Below are positions 35,966-46,907 of a DNA stretch of 64,000 nt, one piece after another. This DNA comes from Augochlora pura (taxonomy: Eukaryota; Arthropoda; Insecta; Hymenoptera; Halictidae), in assembly GCF_028453695.1 (NCBI RefSeq), contig NC_135781.1, positions 32,959,483 to 33,023,482 on the forward strand, given 5' to 3'. Within the stretch, counting starts at the first letter, position 1; every line of letters begins with the position of its first letter. Below the pieces are notes generated by a model that worked only from the letters and a program-made list of their open reading frames with translations, was not told the origin of the DNA and did no database searches. A program made the translations under genes and the position numbers.

Positions 35966-37980
35966 TATGTCCGACTTCACTGAACATAGATTTTATATAT
36001 ACACGCAAGTACTTGTATTCAACTTTTTCCATAGCTGAATAGGTATGTCACGTATTATCCGATTAGTATGCTGTTGGCGTACTAGATAATTCAAAACGGT
36101 GATAATACATTCTTGGGGATATACGTTACATTTTTTTACACATTTTCCTGTACGATTACATAATATTAATTTACATTAATATACTAAGATTCTTAGTAGA
36201 TAATAAACTGGTAATATTAGTATTTGCATATATGTTTCCGTTCACATTTCATTTTTTAGTTGAATTTGCAGCGATGGAACGAAAAATTTGTTTACGCCTA
36301 TAGCAGAAATTACATTGATCGATTTGCTTTTACGATTCCTACCCAAGAATGAACTACATACCATTAGGAAGATAGTTTAAAAAATTATTAAGCAATTCCC
36401 GTGTAACAATTTTGTGCACAATACAGTACTTTTCATACTTGAACGGTAAAAAAAATGTATATCGAAGCATTATGAAATGTCTTCAAATTGAAAGAGATCT
36501 TTAGCCCTAAAATATTTTTATTTCTACTCTGCATAGCTCTGAATCCAGTTTCACGATGCTTCATCCAAGAAAAAGTATATCTAACTATGATTAAAATCTA
36601 ATACAACTGAATTCATTAGTTGTTCATCACATATTTATTACACTGTGACAATTTGCATTGAATTTCGTAATTTGTTTATAATGTAATTATGTCAGATTTC
36701 ACGTGCATGGATATAGAGAGATAATTATATTTATACTCGTGTACATGTAACGTGGGCTTTTTCTTTTTATTACTCATTTAAATAGGAATTTTGGAGATCA
36801 AACATTCTTTACTATATATACACATTTCTACAATCATTCTTAAACCCTATCATTATTTTTTTAATTATACATGCAAAACCCATGTAATGATAAGTTAAAA
36901 GATAATAAAAATACACGCGGCAAAAATGCCTGCACTACACTATGTCTTCGAGAGATACTTTCTTGTCTTAGTTCTCCTTTTTCTTACGATTGGAATCGGA
37001 ATGAAATGTCAAGAGCAATACTTACAATTCGCACGTAGATTATTTTAAAATACTAGCGGTTAAGTGCATACAAATAAAAGCCTAATCGTAGAGTGAAAAC
37101 TTTATACAATAAATAGTTCATTTAACTCTTAAACACTTGTGTATAATTAAAAATATTTAAGTATGTAGTTAATGCAATCTTGTAAAAATTTAAAATTGCA
37201 AATTCGTTGGAAATTAAAAGTTTCTTAGTGCGCTATAATTTACTACATTAAATTATATGGAATTGCACAACGTTCGATATATCGCAACAATTGATTTTCA
37301 TACGTTTACAATATTGACTGCGATAAATGTTTTACTTTCGCTACTAATTTTCACGATGAGTGTAGAGATCATACGAAAAAGTACTATTCAATAGCTTTTT
37401 ATTTTTAACTATTTAGTAAATTAGGAATAAATAAAGGTTACATCGATTTTTTACGATTTGTTATTCACTTAAAGAACATTTTGTACTATCAAAACTGCAT
37501 TTTCATAGAAAATTGACTTCCACAATACAACGTATTAATATAAAGAGAAACGGAATTTAGGAAACGAGTCTCTGCTACTTATTGGACTCTGCAGGTAATT
37601 AGTATTAACAAACTACGCGGCAATATGAAAACGAACTGTTGCGTGTTTGTTCTTAAAGTGTAATATCACAACAGATCATTTTTATCGATGAAACATTTCT
37701 TTAGTTATATCACTAAATACTAATGATGTAAACGTATGGCAATATCTTTGGTATAATGTCACATACATACACTATACAGGATAATACTTGTATAAAAAAT
37801 TCTACAATGACTTCTCTCAGACCTATGAGCTACCAGAAAATTTTTACAAAACATTCCTTTGTGCATGTTTTTGTAACTCTCTGCAGTAATGTCTTATCAT
37901 TAAATGAAATTGCAGGATATATTTTTAAAGAACTAAGTTTGTTCGCAAACTCTTTGAAACAACATTGAACATGTTAAAGT
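35966..37980. other. AT-rich 3-prime UTRs between RBM5/10 and bre-4
   Basis: Two kilobases of AT-rich sequence between two convergent genes, with no coding exon. It probably holds the 3-prime UTRs of both genes. Short frames such as 37756-37968 have no family likeness. Confidence 0.6.
36202..36207 (+). terminator. Polyadenylation signal of the RBM gene
   Basis: AATAAA lies 237 bases after the RBM stop codon in AT-rich DNA. It is the first perfect signal after the stop that I noticed. Confidence 0.5.
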
Positions 37981-39053
37981 CTACACATCTGCTAAGATCC
38001 ATGAATACAGTGGCCTCAACTGATGATTTAAAACTCTATACTTTAGATTACTGATTCCATCAGTATCATATCTCTTAGCACCAGTCTCTAAATTTTCAAA
38101 TCGCGCATTACTTGGAATTTCTTTCTTATGCGTTAGCATATAATATTGGGTAATATCAGGACCAAATCGAATGACCTGAAATTTGAAATAAATGTTAGCA
38201 TAAATATTAGTCTTTTATCTTTCTCATTTTACTAGAATTGTAACCATTGTACCTGAAAACCTCTGGATTGCAAACGACTATAAAAATCATCGTCTTCGCC
38301 GCCCCATCCATAAAAAACATTAGAGAATCCATTGACTCTTTCGAACTGCTTGCGTGTAAGTGCTATTGCACCACCAAACAATCCGGTATAAGGTAAATTG
38401 TATCTGAACGTGTTCACGCTTGAACTCATGTGTCTGGGCATTTTTGTGCAGGCATAAATATTATTAGGATTCTGAGGTATCAAATCTATATCTTGGAAAA
38501 TGAAGCAATGGAAATCGTTTACTTTGGTTGCCTCCGTATACCCAACATTAAATAGCTTAGCACGATTAAATTCTCTCATCGGACTCTGTTCTATCACAAA
38601 TATTCTATAGTCGAGATTTTGAGCTTGCAGAAAAGGGTGAATGTAGTTCATGAATATGGCAAGCTGTGTATGCCGGTTTCGATAAGGCAGTATAATTGCC
38701 ACATTAAAAAGAGGATGGCAGTTGAGAGGCTTCCATTGTCCTCCAGGTAAAATACTTAAACGTCGTGCCATCGTTACTGGACTTTCTCGAGGATGTTCCT
38801 CGGGATATAATAAACGATTGAAATATTTTTTAGTATTAATCGTAACCGTGCAAGAGTTGTCTCTTGCGGGATATGATCTCTCCATCTCATTGTAGATATC
38901 CTCGGTTTTCACGAACGTATAATGAGAAGCGAACCTGGCTGGATTGAGGCAATAGCACAATACCAGGATTGCGGTAATGGTATAGGACAATCCCCGTGCG
39001 TAATCATAAAAAAACGCGACGAACATCTTCAACATGTTAGTAAAACTTCTCAT
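37981..39053 (-). CDS. bre-4: Beta-1,4-N-acetylgalactosaminyl/galactosyltransferase (bre-4 type)
   Basis: Golgi type II membrane glycosyltransferase of the beta4GalT family (GT7), which adds GalNAc or Gal to GlcNAc on glycolipids and glycoproteins. Exons on the - strand: 39053-38253 and 38175-37981 (stop TAG at 37983-37981), phase 0, 331 residues. A single signal-anchor stretch lies at about residues 22-40 after a short cytosolic tail. Family motifs in order: FNVAIILPYRNR (about 116-127), FNRAKLFNVGY (162-172), the metal-binding FQDIDLIP (DxD as DID, 188-190), GLFGGAIALT, and YGWGGEDDDFYSR (about 248-260); in exon 2 the LETGAKRYDTDGISNLKYRVL ending. The order fits the beta4GalT/beta4GalNAcT branch rather than beta4GalT7. 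I could not tell GalNAc from Gal donor use; the insect orthologs are usually called bre-4-like GalNAc-transferases. Confidence 0.92.
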
Positions 39054-40359
39054 CCTAACCTCCGTAGTGACTTCGACTTAGCATTTCAATAACATAAGTG
39101 ATTTGTATTTGAATTGAAGACGGAAAACCATTTAAGAGCAATAACTCTGTACAACTTTCTTGCGGGTTTCACCATCGTTTTACTATTGCATAATCACAAG
39201 CCATTATAACATTAAAATGCACTTCATTGACGCACGTTTTAAAAGATGACAGCGATAGTTACAAATTTACAGTAATGGATCCTGCACACTTTTCGTACTC
39301 TCTAAGCTGGCTCACGTATCCCCACCATTTTACTATGCATTCAGCTTCGCGCAAGCACCGTAGAAAGAGAACGAGATACGATGAAAAGAAATAGAACGAT
39401 ACCTATCAGATTTTATGTGTGGTAGTGCACGTGAATAGAAAACCTAGCTTGACTCGGTTAACGCGCCATCGCTTTCAAATGAATGAAACATGTTGCGTCC
39501 AATGTATTTGTGAAAGCTGTTCAATGTACTTTGAGATAAATATGCTCTCTGAAAATATATCATGACAATAGATTATAACGATCATGTGCCAGTAAATCGC
39601 CAACCAATCAGAACAAAGAAAATCTCTGCACTGACCCTCGCTAATGGATCGAACTGTGGCTTGGAGGTTGTACAGGAGTAGTATCAATGCAGACGGTACA
39701 TATGTATATGTGTATACTGACGTACATAACGTTAGGATAACGCTACAATTTCGTATTTAAAAAACACACACACGCATGATAAAAATTGTGGAAATCTTAC
39801 CTTTTTGAAAGTTCAAAACCATCGAGAAATCTTGCGTCGAAGGTGTCGCCATCTATTCTTGTTTTGTGTGCACATGCGCGAGATTGAGCGTCAATGTTTG
39901 AATTTAAACGCGTTTGAAAAATTCAGTTTGAAATTTTTAACTATTTTCGGGAAGAAAGAAACTAGGTCAGTTGTTTCCTTGTGCTGTTTTCTTTACTTTG
40001 TTTTTACACTGAATAACCTGGCGCCAAACCAATATGTTAGTACGTTTGTTTTATAAATGACAAAAATATCTGATGGTCGCGGAGCTAGCGATCGTATTGT
40101 TTCGGTGGTGCTCCCGAGATATTTTATATTTTTTTGTAGTAATCTTCTTGATAGACATTATTAGTAAAATTAAGTTCACGATACTGAAAATGTTCAAAAG
40201 TTATTGGTAAGCTTACACATTGTTAGCTCACTTCTCAATCGAACTATTGGAATGTGTAAGTAACATGATCGGGAATATCATAATGACTGTGCATTATCAG
40301 CCATTGTAATAAACAGATGCAAATGTATCTCCAATATTGTATCGTCTAGTAAAATCTCT
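39054..40359. other. Spacer between bre-4 and ALAS
   Basis: About 1.3 kb between two minus-strand genes, holding the bre-4 promoter/5-prime UTR and the ALAS 3-prime UTR. Near-matches of GCGCCATCT lie at 39463-39471 and 39846-39854. The frame at 39805-40056 has no family likeness. Confidence 0.5.
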
Positions 40360-41903
40360 CTACAATATATTTAAATGATCAAACACATCTAATAAATCTT
40401 TCACAAATTGATCGATCATTGTCCGAGTGTGTTCTGGAGTAGGGGCCAGCCTTAATCTTTCCTGCCCTTTTGGAACTGTAGGATAATTTATTGCTTGCAC
40501 ATAGTGACCTTTTTCCTGTATCATGAGATCAGCCAGCTGACTGCATAATAATGGATCTCCAACCTGTTGCAAAATTACAATAGAGCATGTGTTCGAACCA
40601 TTTCAATACATTACCGATAATTTCTAAGAAAACTTACGCTTATTGGAATAATATGCGAAGGCGATGGTATCACCGGAAGACCAGCCACGGTTAAACTCAA
40701 TTTCATATAAGCTACGTTTTCTTGATGAGCAGCTCTCAGAGCTCTCCCTTCATCCGAAGCTAAAATTTCGACAGAGGCCAAAGCACCGTATAATGTCGTC
40801 GGTGGTAAGGATGTCGTGAAGATAAAGCCCGCAGCATAACTTCGTATCATATCTATTAAATTCTCTGAACTAACAATGTATCCGCCGACGTTACCAAACG
40901 CTTTGCCTAATGTACCAGAAATTATGTCCATTTTATGAAGTACCCAATCCCTTTCTCCAATTCCAGCACCCGAATATCCATATAAGCCAACCGCGTGTAC
41001 TTCGTCGACGAACGTTAAGGCACCATACTTGTGAGCAACGTCACATAATTCTTCCAAAGGACATATATCACCGGTCATAGAATGTACAGTTTCAAATGCT
41101 ACAATTTTTGGCACGCTCTTGTCTACTTTGGACAACAATTCTTCCAAATGTTGTGCATCATTGTGCCTGAAAATATGCTTTGGTATTCCACTGTTTCTTA
41201 TTCCCTGAATCATGGAAGCATGATTGGCAGCATCAGAAAAGATATGGCAACCAGGTAGAAGTTTTGCTAAAGTATACAAAGTAGAATCATTAGCAACAAA
41301 ACAAGAAGTGAATAATAAACCGGCATCTTTCTGATGCAAGGCTGCAAGTCTTTTTTCTAACATTTCATGACCCATAGAGTTGCCAGATATATTTCTTGTT
41401 CCTCCTGCTCCGGCTCCAAACTTATCCAGAGCTTCCCGAACAGAACTTGTCACCACCGGATGTCTTGACATCCCCAAGTAATCGTTAGAACACCAAACGG
41501 TGATAGGCTTTGGTTCCTTGGAATATTCCATTGCATTTGGAAAGTTTTGTGCTAGCCTGTTCACTTTCTTAAAAACTCTATAAGAATGATCCTTCTTTTT
41601 CTTCATGATCTGCTCATGGAAAAATTCTTCGTAAGCAAAGTTTGATTCCTCTTTTGATTCGTTCGGAACCTTGTTTCTAATGTCCTCCTCTACTACAGGA
41701 TTTACGGTTTTCACAATATCATGCTCTTGGGCCAAAAATGGACATTCCGTTTTCACATTTTTCTGCTGGGTCTCCACACACTCTGCTCGAGTTCTAATGA
41801 ACTGAGACATAAACGGACAAAGCTGACGATAATTGGTCAGCACCGAAGAGCCATAATTTTTGAGATAGTTAGCTGTCAGGCGAGTCAAGAATGGGCAAGG
41901 CAT
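40360..41903 (-). CDS. Alas: 5-aminolevulinate synthase, mitochondrial
   Basis: PLP enzyme joining glycine and succinyl-CoA in the mitochondrial matrix, the first and rate-limiting step of haem synthesis. Exons on the - strand: 41903-40638 and 40563-40360 (stop TAG), phase 0, 489 residues. The N-terminal extension carries three Cys-Pro haem-regulatory motifs at residues 3-4 (PCPFL), 29-30 (LCPFM) and 54-55 (ECPFL), as in ALAS1. The core starts near 107 (HSYRVFKKVNR) and has VWCSNDYLGMSRHP, GGTRNISGN, FVDEVHAVGLYG (D300, H303), the Schiff-base Lys334 in SGTLGKAFG, and AINYPTVPKGQERLRLAPTPEH in exon 2. The start ATG is supported by the first CP motif being at residue 3. Acceptor at 41918-41919 suggests an untranslated upstream exon. 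Divergent from PDIA3. Confidence 0.96.
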
Positions 41904-44280
41904 GATTCTTAGATTTCCTAGAACAGATTTTCTTAATAAGTATTTAATATAATTGACAATGATACTAGAAATATTTATTAATAGATGTTAGATCCTATAT
42001 CGAAAATAGGTCAATTCTTCTCGCGAGTAAAAAAGAAAGTGAACACCATAATTGGCGGTGACACAATGATTTCTTACCTTTCACAGTGGCTGATAAATGG
42101 TGAGCGCTGACGTAATGAACACACGGGCGAACAAACTGAAAATACGTAGGTATAATGACGTAAAACACGTGTATTATGGCTAATAGCCAAATGGAACTGG
42201 ATTCAATGGAGATATCTCGCGAAATGTTCAGGAGCAGTCGAACTGTCACATCGACAGCTGGTCAAAGACTGAACGTATGTATCAACTCCGGAGAAGTTCT
42301 CCGGCAAATCTGCCTCTCAATTGTTGAGTCACGTGACGTCGTGACGTCATGACAATTTTCGTTTTGGTTGTTGAAATGTTGAATTTGCGAGAAACTCGAT
42401 CGCGCATCGGTTAATATGAAATGAAGACGAGGTAAAATGTAGAATGAACGTATTACTAGATATAGAATATCTTTACATAACTAGTTCTACTGTATACAAG
42501 ATGAATTATTGTCGATCCCGTTAACCATCTAAACGAATGTTGATTAAATAAGACCCACCATTTATTACAATAAATCAAACTCACTTGTATCAACGTTGTG
42601 ACTTACGTAAAAGGAATTTCCATAAATTCTTGAATCGCTACCACTTATTTGCAGCGGTGACTATACACATTTCCTTCAGATTTATTTCATATTTTCAATA
42701 ATCATTGTTTGTCATTTCATTATCAAATTTTCAAGTCCCCTTGTATCGTACATCATTTAAAAAGTAAAATTACGAATATTAATATGCTATTACGAAACCG
42801 TCCAGATAAAAATATCTGATTCCGTGCAATGATAATAATAGGATCGATACACGATTATTTCCGATAAAATACATTTCTATACCGTGGGTTAATTAATTGA
42901 ACCTTCGTCACGCAACCAAGTATTTCAGTGAAAAAGATGAAACACGAGCGTCCGTATGTATATGTTCGCAATGACATTGCAATGAAACGTTCTTACGTTT
43001 GAAACTGATGCTTCTTAATATCGATGTGTTGGCAAAGATTTGAGTAAAATATTTTTAAGTTATTTCCGTCCTGAAGACTTTTTGCTCACCATAATATAAA
43101 AGAGAATGGAATACGTTCGAGGACTTGAACTGTTCGTTGTAAATGGCACTCTTTGGGAACGACCGGGAACGACTAACGACTAACCAAATGCAGCTCATTA
43201 GATGCGATATATATGTTAAACTTTCCCACGCTTTTTCCATTTTCTTTTTTTGCTGACTCACGCTCAAAGAACAGATATTGGCTGGAGTATAGTCTGCTGC
43301 CTCGGCAGAATTAGGCCTCGAAAACGTTTATCAATTACGGATTTTCCTGTTTCCTCGACATTCCGGGGATACCCTATTTCTGTGTCAAGAACACGTCCAT
43401 AACTATTTCTGTTCTTGAAAAATGGTAATAACTCTTATAATTCTTAATTCCTTGGATTCTATTTCATGAAATAAATTATTTCGAGAGTGTGGTAAATCAG
43501 TGTGTTAAAGAAGTAATCGATCACTATCATATCCATGAAAACAGCGATTACATTTATAAAACTGTTATTTAGATTATTCGAATAATTCACAAATTGTGTC
43601 CTCGTTGAGCTATTGTCGCAAAAAAAGCGGACACTGTCGCGATAACAAATCAAACTATAAATGCGATAAGAGATAAACGTTGCGCCATCTTTGGTGCAAC
43701 TGTCTAGTGTGTCGGTCACTTCCAACAACGTCAGTTCCACGCACTTGTCACAGATGGCATCACGACTATCTTAAACGGTGGATAAGGTCTGCCAGAACAG
43801 GTTTTATACCAAAAGTACGCACGCAACGTCGCACATGTAAAATCTTTTGTGCCGTCCCCCACCAAGATCAAAACCAACAAAATGTAGGTTCTTATTGCTT
43901 CCTCGCTTCTTGCCTTCTACCTTGTGTACAAAGTGTACCTGGAACCGTTAATCATCCGATTATATTTAATACGGTTTAATAGATAAGAAATCTTCGTAAC
44001 CGTGCAGATTCGATCAGAACACTTCGATGTTTTTGAATGGATATATAAAATTCTCGATGAATTCACAGGATAAAATAAAAAATGTTCAATGGAATGTAGA
44101 AAAAATTGGATGCCGATTTTAGGAACACCCTGTACACTACGTGGCGTTTCAAGGATACGAACGCACACGCATGTGGCTGGAAAGGAACAGCCAATCAGGA
44201 AACGACAGCACTGCGCGGGGCACCTTGCACCGCTAGCCGCTCTAACTAACTTCTTGTAAAAGCCACGTCTTAAACTTAGA
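41904..44280. other. Divergent spacer between ALAS and PDIA3
   Basis: Mostly AT-rich 2.4 kb holding two head-to-head promoters. Apart from the regulatory cluster at 42325-42353, a CTCF-core-like AGATGGCGC (minus strand, 43682-43690, in a CCAAAGATGGCGC context) and the PDIA3 proximal sites, I see nothing. The frame at 43680-43979 lacks family likeness. Confidence 0.5.
42325..42353. promoter_or_regulatory. E-box/CRE/AP-1 cluster upstream of ALAS
   Basis: In 29 bases: AP-1-type TGAGTCA at 42325-42331, the perfect 10-base palindrome GTCACGTGAC at 42328-42337 (the CLEAR/TFE-type E-box), and the perfect CRE TGACGTCA at 42342-42349. It lies about 425 bases upstream of the ALAS start codon and 2 kb from PDIA3, so it most likely serves ALAS. 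Confidence 0.55.
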
Positions 44281-44289
44281 CGGTCAGTG
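44191..44289 (+). promoter_or_regulatory. PDIA3 proximal promoter: CCAAT box, XBP1-type site, initiator
   Basis: CCAATCAG at 44191-44198 is a full NF-Y CCAAT box. GCCACGTC at 44262-44269 matches the XBP1/UPRE core GCCACGT. TCAGTG at 44284-44289 is an arthropod initiator, giving a 5-prime UTR of about 70 bases before ATG 44355. No TATA box is seen. Confidence 0.5.
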
Positions 44290-44354
44290 TGTCTCTGGAG
44301 GAAAGATCAGCACCCGAAACTGATTCTGTTTAACGAGCCGCAGCGTGATCCACG

Positions 44355-46418
44355 ATGCTGTCCAAATACTTCGGTATTCTTTTCCTGGTTCTGGTCACTG
44401 TCCTAGCCGAGGAGAAGGATGTTCTGGAGCTCACCGACGAAACTTTCAGCCATGAATTAGAGCGGCTCGAGAACACGCTTGTTATGTTTTATGCGCCATG
44501 GTAAGAAATTTCATGAAAATTTTAAATTGTTCAACCTACAATCGCGTTCTTATCTCCGTTGTCATTTCATCGAATTTGTCATTGTTCAGAGAAAGGAGAA
44601 GTTTCAATGGTTTTCAATGTTCCGGTCACGATACGAGATGCCGGCTCGTGATACGTAACTCGACGAGACCTTGTTCCGGTTCTCACTTTTATTCGTATTT
44701 CTATTTCTATTCCTATATGAACTTTTTTACAGCTTCAAAATTGTTATATTATATTCTTAAATTTAAACCCGGAACCGGATGTCTAAAATTCAGATTGTAT
44801 AACTGTGCATCATCCTTTTTTGGAAACCAAAAATAGATATTTTAAGTAATTATTTACTAATTTTCAAGGTGTGGTCACTGCAAACGGTTGAAGCCAGAAT
44901 ATGCCAAGGCTGCTGAACTACTATTGGGCAATGATCCTTCCATCACCCTTGCGAAGGTAGATTGTACAGAAGGTGGGAAAGAGACTTGTACCAAGCATTC
45001 TGTCAGCGGTTATCCAACATTGAAGATTTTCTCCAAGGGAGACTTTGTCAGCGATTACAATGGGCCTAGGGAAGCTGCTGGAATTGCTAAGTATATGAAG
45101 GTATGTGGAATTAATCTTTTCATATTTACATGAACCAGTCGACTTTGATATAATTGAATTCAATCTGTTAGGCACAAGTTGGGCCAGCATCGAAGGAACT
45201 GACTGGAGAAGATTGTCTAAAATCGTTCCTAGATTCTGACGAAGTTGGTTTCGTTGGTTTCTTCGAGAAGGAAGATTCACCCTTAGCAACATCTTTCCAC
45301 ACTGTGTCTAAGAAGCTTAAAGAGAAAGTCAGATTTGCGCACACAACTGCAAAATCGCTTATGGAGAAAGAAGGACATAAGTAAATAATCGTTTATAAAA
45401 TTGTTGGAAAAATATTGAATATGAGATGATCACATATTGTATCACGTTTCAGGAACACTATTGTTTTATACCGACCAAAGATCCTGCAGAACAAGTTTGA
45501 ACCAAACACTGTGAAACTTGAGGGTGGTAACTCAATCTCTGATGTTCAAGAATTTATTAATAAAAATTAGTATGTTTTAGAATCATCTCTGTCGTAGAGT
45601 TTTTAGAAACTATTTGTTACAATGATATGTTTCCACTTTTCAGCTTTGGTATTGCCGGAGTTCGTACAAGGGACAACGCTGGGGAATTCAAGAACCCACT
45701 GGTGGTCTCATATTATGCCGTTGACTATGTGAAAAATCCAAAGGGTACCAATTATTGGCGTAACAGGATCATCAAGGTTGCCAAAGACTTCCCCAAACTG
45801 AATTTCGCTATTTCATCGAAGGACGACTTCCAGCACGAGTTGAACGACTTTGGAATCGACTTCGTGAAGGGTGACAAGCCCGTGGTATTGGCTAAAAACG
45901 CGAAGAACCAAAAGTTCGTTATGAAAGACGAGTTCTCGGTTGATACGTTCGAATCATTCTTGAAAGACCTCGAGGCAGACGCTCTGGAACCTTACTTAAA
46001 ATCCGAAACTGTTCCCGAAGATAACAGTGGATACGTTAAAGTCGCAGTAGCGAAGAATTTCGACGAAGTTGTCACAAACAACGATAAAGACACGTTAATC
46101 GAGTTCTATGCTCCTTGGTGTGGACACTGCAAGAAATTGGCGCCTGTCTACGATGAATTGGGTGAGAAACTTGCAGACGAAAATGTTGCGATTGTCAAAT
46201 TTGATGCTACCGCCAACGATGTCCCGGCGCCTTACGAAGTTGGCGGTTTCCCGACACTTTTCTGGGCACCGAAGGATGCCAAAGACAAACCTGTTAAATA
46301 CGAGGGTGGAAGAGGACTCGACGATTTCCTCAAATACATCGCTAAGCACGCAACTGAGGAACTTAAAGGATTTGATCGGAAAGGCAAGCCGATCAAGCCT
46401 AAGAACGAGGAATTGTAA
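44355..46418 (+). CDS. ERp60: Protein disulfide isomerase ERp57/PDIA3 (ERp60)
   Basis: ER-lumen thiol oxidoreductase that forms and shuffles disulfides in glycoproteins with calnexin/calreticulin. Exons: 44355-44500, 44869-45100, 45172-45380, 45453-45569, 45644-46418; all GT/AG and in frame, 492 residues (human PDIA3 505). Signal peptide about 1-18 (LFLVLVTVLAE). Domains a-b-b'-a': the first active site APWCGHCKRLKP has Cys50 and Cys53, the second APWCGHCKKLAP has Cys394 and Cys397. The b' part has YDVDYEK-like AVDYVKNPKGTNYWRNR, matching ERp57 rather than PDIA1. The C-terminus is NEEL, a weak variant of the KDEL retrieval signal. Start chosen at the first ATG after the initiator with a clean signal peptide. 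The XBP1-type site upstream suggests unfolded-protein-response control (inference). Confidence 0.95.
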
Positions 46419-46901
46419 ATTTTCTTCTCATAACAAATACGTGATATGATTGCTACATTTTGATATATATACATATAACTCAGCAGCATCTGCAATCAGA
46501 TTTTCCTTGTGAGACTTACGAGTGTGGCGAGAAGAGTGACATTCAATTAAATGTAAGGGATAAGAATGATTCTAGTTCCAGAGATAGAGGTTTGAGTGAT
46601 AAAGGGAGATATCCCCCTTCTTCCTTTGAATAATGCGTGTCGAGCTTATTCTACGGAGTATCTGAATGCGAAGTGAAATGTCGTTAGCATAGGGTCGTCA
46701 ACATGTATTAATACAACTTTATAATATTGTATATCGCGTCAAACTATACAGAACTGATTTAGAATTATCATTACAATGTTTTCCAGATTGGATAGGTTTA
46801 CATTTAATAGTTGATTCATTCCATTCTCTCGCATTTTGACTACGGTAGGTTCTCGGATTAATGCATATAATTTTGTTTATACGAAAGAGAAAGAAGGAAG
46901 A

Positions 46902-46907
46902 AATAAA
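46902..46907 (+). terminator. Possible polyadenylation signal of PDIA3
   Basis: AATAAA about 485 bases after the PDIA3 stop. Other, non-perfect signals lie closer, so the used site is uncertain. Confidence 0.3.

Noticed and set aside
44191..44267. Classic ERSE (CCAAT-N9-CCACG) before PDIA3
   Set aside because: The CCAAT and CCACG halves are 67 bases apart, not nine; only the UPRE-type site is reported.
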